NCBI GenBank assembly: GCA_023453665.1
Contig: JAEXTA010000003.1
Span: 1 to 15,230 of the forward strand
Source of the DNA: Bacteroidota bacterium
GTDB taxonomy: Bacteria > Bacteroidota > Ignavibacteria > Ignavibacteriales > Ignavibacteriaceae
Direction: 5' to 3'
DNA length: 15,230 nt
Shown: in pieces, positions 13,700 through 15,230 of the stretch
Layout: every line of letters starts with the position of its first letter
How positions within the stretch are numbered: the stretch's first letter is position 1
Made by a program: the position numbers and the translations under genes
The notes under the pieces: generated by a model
Told to the model about the DNA's origin: nothing
Database searches by the model: none
The model's input: only the letters and a program-made list of their open reading frames with translations

Positions 13700-15230
13700 T
13701 TAAAATCTTCCAATTTAAATTTCACGAATGAATTTCCATTTTGATTTTCAATTTTATGACATTGAATACATTTCAATTTCTGATGTGCACCTTGAAGTGA
13801 GAACCTGGTTTTTTCATGATCGAATTTTTCAGGCTTCCAGTCATTGTAAGTATGACATTCCGAACAATCGGAAGAATCCCCTTTTCTGAATTGACCGAAA
13901 TGTATATCGGTATGACAGAATTCGCAATTAGCTTTTACTGATGCAAAAATAAACACCGATTTTGTCTCACCCTTTTTATTATGACAATCTGCGCAAACTG
14001 CATTTAAATGTTTCCCCTGCAATTTAAAATCTGTTTTGTTATGATCAAATGAAATAGTTTTCCATGACTCAGAAGAGTGACATGATGAGCATTCATTGTC
14101 CGGCAAATACCGGGTTGTCAGTTCCTTACCATGAATATTCTGATGACAATCTATACACTTTAAACCTATCTGGCGAAACTTCCACTCATTATCATCTTTA
14201 TTGTGACAAGTGATGCATGGTACAGCCAGATGCATTCCTGTCAGTTTAAAAGCCACGAGATTATGCTGCTCAACGCCGAAATGTGAGGGTGTAAATCCAT
14301 TTTCAGTATGACACTCATCACAATCTTTTATTTTTTGATCAGCAACAAAGACACCTTTGTGATAATCCTTGTGACAGTCTGTACAATTGGCAAACTGTAA
14401 TTTTTTATTTAAACCCTCTTTGTGACAGTTATCACATTTTACTGACCGGTGTTTACCAGCCAAAGGAAATTTTGTTTTGTTATGATCAAACGACCCTGCA
14501 TTTATTTGTTGAAATGAATTTGTTGAATGGCAACTTTGACAATCACCACCAAACCTTCCCTGGTGCGGATCTTTATGGCAGGAGCCGCAGGTAGTGAACG
14601 CGACACTTTTGAACTTCTTAAAATCTTTCCCGTTTCTTTTTTCTGATGGATGACATTTGATGCATTCCACCTTGTCGTGTGAGCCTGTCAATTTAAATCT
14701 GGATTTATTATGATCGAACAATGAAGCAGGTTTGAACGCATCGTTGTTGTGACAATCACTACAGTTATCACCCAATGTTGCCTGGTGAAAATCTTCATGG
14801 CAGTTCGCACATTTAGTATCAAGTCCAAGATATGTGAATGATCGTTTATTCAACTTTGCATCATTAATAAATTTTGATTGATGGCAATCCTTACAATCCT
14901 TTTTTTTATGAGCGCCTTTTAATTCAAAGCCTGCTTTAGCATGATCAAACTTTTTAGAATCAAAATTTATAATCCTGAAATTTCTTCCATGATGTTCACT
15001 GTGACAAGAATAACATTCTTTTCCTTTAACTTCGCTCCCTGCATGATAACCTCTGCCTGAATTCATCAAACTTTTAATTTCAGTATGACAATCCAGGCAT
15101 TTTGAGTTATAAACTTTTTCACCCAGTTCATGACACTTTGTGCAATTGCTCATTCCTTCAAGATTAGCATGGGCTTTGGTTAAATCCCCCGGCGAAATTT
15201 GTGCTGTTATCGATCCGGTAAAAAAAATAC
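13678..15230 (-). CDS. Secreted multihaem c-type cytochrome, 20 visible CxxCH motifs (5' end outside window)
   Basis: The frame stays open to the window edge. A Met codon exists at 15153, but the residues before it read '...IFFTGSITAQISPGDLTK' then 'AHANLEG', i.e. the end of a signal peptide with cleavage near 'TA-Q', so the true start lies beyond 15230 and 15153 is internal. From that Met, 491 residues hold 20 CxxCH motifs, the last only two residues before the stop ('CASCHS'). The protein repeats a triheme unit: 'FDHNKTxFxLxGKH' before one CxxCH, then a CxxCH followed by 'xDxHxG', then another CxxCH (for example 'CHKDPHQG', 'CHEDFHQA', 'CHTDIHFG'). These extra His residues could be distal haem ligands. 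It is very Lys-rich (63 of 491). It is the first visible gene of the operon, overlaps the 46-haem gene by 22 bases and probably acts in the periplasm as the inner part of an electron conduit. The 'SPGDL...AH..LEG...C..CH' opening is, from memory, common in Ignavibacteria and relatives. Confidence 0.93.
   Translation of the reverse strand, partial: IFFTGSITAQISPGDLTKAHANLEGMSNCTKCHELGEKVYNSKCLDCHTEIKSLMNSGRGYHAGSEVKGKECYSCHSEHHGRNFRIINFDSKKFDHAKAGFELKGAHKKKDCKDCHQSKFINDAKLNKRSFTYLGLDTKCANCHEDFHQATLGDNCSDCHNNDAFKPASLFDHNKSRFKLTGSHDKVECIKCHPSEKRNGKDFKKFKSVAFTTCGSCHKDPHQGRFGGDCQSCHSTNSFQQINAGSFDHNKTKFPLAGKHRSVKCDNCHKEGLNKKLQFANCTDCHKDYHKGVFVADQKIKDCDECHTENGFTPSHFGVEQHNLVAFKLTGMHLAVPCITCHNKDDNEWKFRQIGLKCIDCHQNIHGKELTTRYLPDNECSSCHSSESWKTISFDHNKTDFKLQGKHLNAVCADCHNKKGETKSVFIFASVKANCEFCHTDIHFGQFRKGDSSDCSECHTYNDWKPEKFDHEKTRFSLQGAHQKLKCIQCHKIENQNGNSFVKFKLEDFKCASCHS

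Noticed and set aside
13670..13710. Programmed frameshift fusing the 20-haem and 46-haem cytochromes
   Set aside because: The downstream frame has a TAA directly before its ATG, the local TTTTAAA does not allow tandem slippage into that frame, and the downstream gene has its own good signal peptide.

Overview
The window reads as a low-GC chromosomal segment of a Gram-negative bacterium in or near the Ignavibacteriota/Bacteroidota. The signs are signal peptides ending in 'AQ', several outer-membrane beta-barrels (two of them end in an aromatic residue), promoters with a TAnnTTTG -7 element, and giant multihaem c-type cytochromes of a kind familiar from Ignavibacteria. This placement is inferred from gene style, not from a marker-gene comparison. 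All genes but one lie on the minus strand.

Region by region: 1-2274 is the N-terminal 758 residues of a multi-PAS sensor protein, preceded by a receiver-like domain that has lost its phospho-acceptor Asp; its output domain is outside the window. 2504-3054 is a bacterioferritin with its terminator and a strong ribosome binding site. 3154-4152 is a YghZ/Gpr-type aldo/keto reductase. 4153-4473 is a divergent intergenic region leading to the only plus-strand gene, an uncharacterised outer-membrane barrel protein (4474-5583). 5737-6924 is a THUMP-domain rRNA methyltransferase. A tRNA-Asn(GTT) with its own promoter and terminator follows at 6951-7110. 7185-8429 is an outer-membrane protein with its own promoter, two adjacent 5'-UTR hairpins and a terminator.

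The most interesting part is 8664-15230, a tightly overlapping minus-strand operon. It holds a cytochrome with 20 visible CxxCH haem motifs (its start lies outside the window), then a 1142-residue cytochrome with 46 CxxCH motifs, then a 536-residue outer-membrane beta-barrel. The genes overlap by 22 and 4 bases. The 46-haem protein is built from 15 triheme modules plus one extra haem. Nine-haem blocks of these modules form a higher-order repeat with an exact 224-residue period between the first two blocks. Two secreted multihaem proteins plus a barrel suggest a porin-cytochrome conduit carrying electrons across the outer membrane, with the 46-haem protein as a candidate cell-surface molecular wire. 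The haem counts and overlaps are seen directly; the conduit role is inference. The barrel has no CxxC near its N-terminus of the MtrB sort, and the composition of the two cytochromes differs sharply (about 12.8% versus 1.0% lysine), so this looks like a lineage-specific conduit and not a plain MtrCAB copy.
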